Made by a program: the position numbers and the translations under genes
NCBI GenBank assembly: GCA_025351555.1
Contig: JANXVS010000120.1
Span: 1-6,345 of the forward strand
Length of the DNA stretch: 6,345 bases
Direction of reading: 5' to 3'
Source: Pseudomonadota bacterium
GTDB lineage: Bacteria > Pseudomonadota > Gammaproteobacteria > Xanthomonadales > Rhodanobacteraceae
Notes under the pieces: generated by a model
Seen by the model: only the letters and a program-made list of their open reading frames with translations
Told to the model about the DNA's origin: nothing
Databases searched by the model: none
Shown here: positions 4,781 through 6,345 of the stretch, one piece after another
Layout of the letters: every line of letters starts with the position of its first letter
Numbering within the stretch: the stretch's first letter is position 1

Positions 4781-6345
4781 ATGAGAAGTGGTCCGTTGAA
4801 ATCAGCTGTGGTCATGGCCCTGATGGGTCTGGTCGCGGGTCCCGCCTTCGCAAGCGATGGCAATCCCTATTCACCGCAGGCGAATGGTCACGAATATCGG
4901 CATGGCGCAATGGCCACGCGCGAGACTCTCGCCAAGATGCAGGCATGGGAACATGCACATTCGGCCAATTTCGCGGCGCCCACCGCTTCGACCGGCATAC
5001 TTACCTACGGCGGCGGCGTCAACGGCGTCGGCGTCCAGAGCGGCCACTCCAAGGTCTACCTGATTTTCTACGGAACCCAATGGGGCACGTCGAGCACCAA
5101 CGCAAACGGCGACTTGACGTTTACTGGTGACTCGGCCGGCGCAGCGCCGGTCACGCAGGAGATGTTCAAGGGCATCGGTACTGGCAGCGAGCTGTGGTCG
5201 GCGGAACTGACCCAGTGGTGCGACGGTCCGAACATCGCGAGCGGTGCAACTACCTGCCCGTCGAACGCGAACTTCATCCCCTACCAGGCCAACGGCGTGC
5301 TCGCCGGCGTCTGGTACGACAACTCGGCGGCATCTCCGGCTTCCGCTACGGGCACACAGCTCGCACAGGAAGCCCTGAAGGCCGCGACGCACTTCGGCAA
5401 CACCACGGCAGCGTCAAACCGTTACGCTTACTACGTCATCCTGTCCCCGCACGGCACCAACCCGGACAACTACCAAAGTCCCACTAACGGGTATTGCGCG
5501 TGGCACGATTGGCAGGGCGACGGCTATGGCGTCACCTCAACGGTCGGCGACATCGCGTTCAGCAACCAGCCGTACAACATCGACCAGGGCGCCAGCTGTG
5601 GCGTGGGCTTCGTCAACTCCCCCGGTACGCTGGATGGCTACACGATGACGCTCGGTCACGAGTGGCACGAGATGATGTCGGATCAGTTCCCGGCCGGCGG
5701 CTGGACCAACAAGACCGGCGGCACCTACAACGGTCAGGAAAACTCCGACGAGTGTGCCTGGATCGCCGCTGGCAGCGCAGGTGGTGCGGCCAACATCGTC
5801 ATGGGCACGGGCACGTTCACCGAACAGGCCAGCTGGTCCAACGACACCGCTTCGTGTGCCATTACGCATGCGATCGTTGGTGGCGTCGGCACGGGCGGGC
5901 AGCCGACGGCGAACTTCAGCTACGTCACCAATGGTCTGACGGCAACCTTCACCGATTCGTCCACCGAAACCGGTGGCACGATCACGTCGCATGCCTGGAC
6001 GTTCGGCGATGGCGCCACCTCGACGGCCACCAGCCCGAGCCACACCTATGCGGCGGCCGGCACCTACAGCGTCAAGGAAACGGTGACCGACAGCGCCAGT
6101 GGCCTGTCCAGCTCCAAGACGTCCTCCGTGACCGTGAGCATCACCAGCGGCAACGTGTTGCAGAACGGCGTGGGCATTACCATCTCCGACGCAACGGTCA
6201 ACCACCAGCAGAACTGGACGATGGCAGTTCCGGCGGGTGCGACGAACCTCGTGTTCAGTATGTCTGGCGGCACGGGAGATCCTGATCTGTATGTCAAGTT
6301 TGGTTCCGCGCCGACGCTGACCAGCTATGACTGCCGTCCGTATGT
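4781..6345 (+). CDS. Secreted protein with EXORDIUM/Phi-1-like HExxE domain, PKD domain and PPC domain (3' partial)
   Basis: The frame is open from ATG 4781 (GGGAGG four bases upstream) to the right edge, 521 complete codons, with no stop. A signal peptide (KSAVVMALMGLVAGPAFA, cut after residue 24) is followed by a region at about 72-365. That region begins ILTYGGGVNGVGVQSG and then KVYLIFYG, and contains GHEWHEMMSDQ (HExxE, 293-297), a GGW at 306-308 and QENSDEC (319-325). This order, YGGG, hxLIxYG, HExxE, GGW and ExxDxC, resembles the plant EXORDIUM/Phi-1 family as I remember it, so His293, Glu297 and Glu320 may bind metal; peptidase activity is unproven. A PKD domain (about 374-453, with WTFGDGATS and SPSHTYAAAGTYSV) and the start of a pre-peptidase C-terminal (PPC) domain (from about 459, GDPDLYVKFG) follow, a tail usual in secreted Xanthomonadales hydrolases. 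Seven cysteines and the signal peptide suggest export by Sec then type II secretion. More C-terminal sequence lies beyond the window. Confidence 0.85.
   Translation, partial: MRSGPLKSAVVMALMGLVAGPAFASDGNPYSPQANGHEYRHGAMATRETLAKMQAWEHAHSANFAAPTASTGILTYGGGVNGVGVQSGHSKVYLIFYGTQWGTSSTNANGDLTFTGDSAGAAPVTQEMFKGIGTGSELWSAELTQWCDGPNIASGATTCPSNANFIPYQANGVLAGVWYDNSAASPASATGTQLAQEALKAATHFGNTTAASNRYAYYVILSPHGTNPDNYQSPTNGYCAWHDWQGDGYGVTSTVGDIAFSNQPYNIDQGASCGVGFVNSPGTLDGYTMTLGHEWHEMMSDQFPAGGWTNKTGGTYNGQENSDECAWIAAGSAGGAANIVMGTGTFTEQASWSNDTASCAITHAIVGGVGTGGQPTANFSYVTNGLTATFTDSSTETGGTITSHAWTFGDGATSTATSPSHTYAAAGTYSVKETVTDSASGLSSSKTSSVTVSITSGNVLQNGVGITISDATVNHQQNWTMAVPAGATNLVFSMSGGTGDPDLYVKFGSAPTLTSYDCRPY

Noticed and set aside
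5657..5671. HExxH zinc-protease motif in the secreted protein
   Set aside because: The residues are H-E-W-H-E, so the spacing gives HExxE and not HExxH; classing it as a gluzincin or metzincin would be wrong on this evidence.
5494..6285. A 263-codon plus-strand open frame, and a 222-codon minus-strand one at 5537-6205
   Set aside because: Both overlap the secreted protein, whose frame has a signal peptide and PKD/PPC domains; the alternative translations are Arg/His/Gly-biased, as expected from an out-of-frame reading of GC-rich codons.

Overview
The window looks like chromosomal DNA from a GC-rich gammaproteobacterium, most likely of the Xanthomonadales (Rhodanobacter/Dyella/Luteibacter/Xanthomonas-like). 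This rests on recognising protein styles, not on a search: a beta-propeller type sensor start, a SufT, a REC-GGDEF-EAL type protein, and a secreted PKD plus PPC protein of the kind these bacteria export in number. Base composition is GC-rich in the genes and clearly AT-richer in parts of the gap before the last gene.

Layout from left to right: (1) 1-161, minus strand: the 5' end of a gene for an exported or membrane-anchored sensor, cut by the window edge. (2) 259-816, plus: sufT, an iron-sulfur cluster assembly/maturation factor, alone rather than inside a suf operon. (3) 832-912: an imperfect palindrome of two 32-base arms lying between convergent genes, a REP/BIME-like intergenic repeat. 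(4) 947-3538, minus: an 863-residue signalling protein with two receiver-like domains followed by degenerate GGDEF and EAL domains, probably a c-di-GMP or protein-binding regulator rather than an enzyme. (5) 3539-3723: a 185-base divergent spacer. (6) 3724-4146, plus: a small two-helix inner-membrane protein of unknown role. (7) 4147-4780: 634 bases with no convincing gene but with many palindromes, repeated words and small hairpins. (8) 4781 to the right edge, plus: a large secreted protein with a signal peptide, a domain reminiscent of plant EXORDIUM/Phi-1 proteins with an HExxE motif, then PKD and PPC domains; its 3' end lies outside the window.

The genes do not form one operon: orientation changes at almost every boundary. 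The themes are signal transduction (partial sensor, degenerate REC/GGDEF/EAL protein), Fe-S cluster biogenesis, and protein export. The most interesting parts are the secreted HExxE protein and its long, repeat-rich upstream region. That region includes three AACC words that could each pair with GGTT at the ribosome binding site, suggesting post-transcriptional or operator control, and a 14-base perfect palindrome among GGAC/GTCC half-sites. No tRNA, rRNA, CRISPR array, insertion sequence or known riboswitch was recognised.
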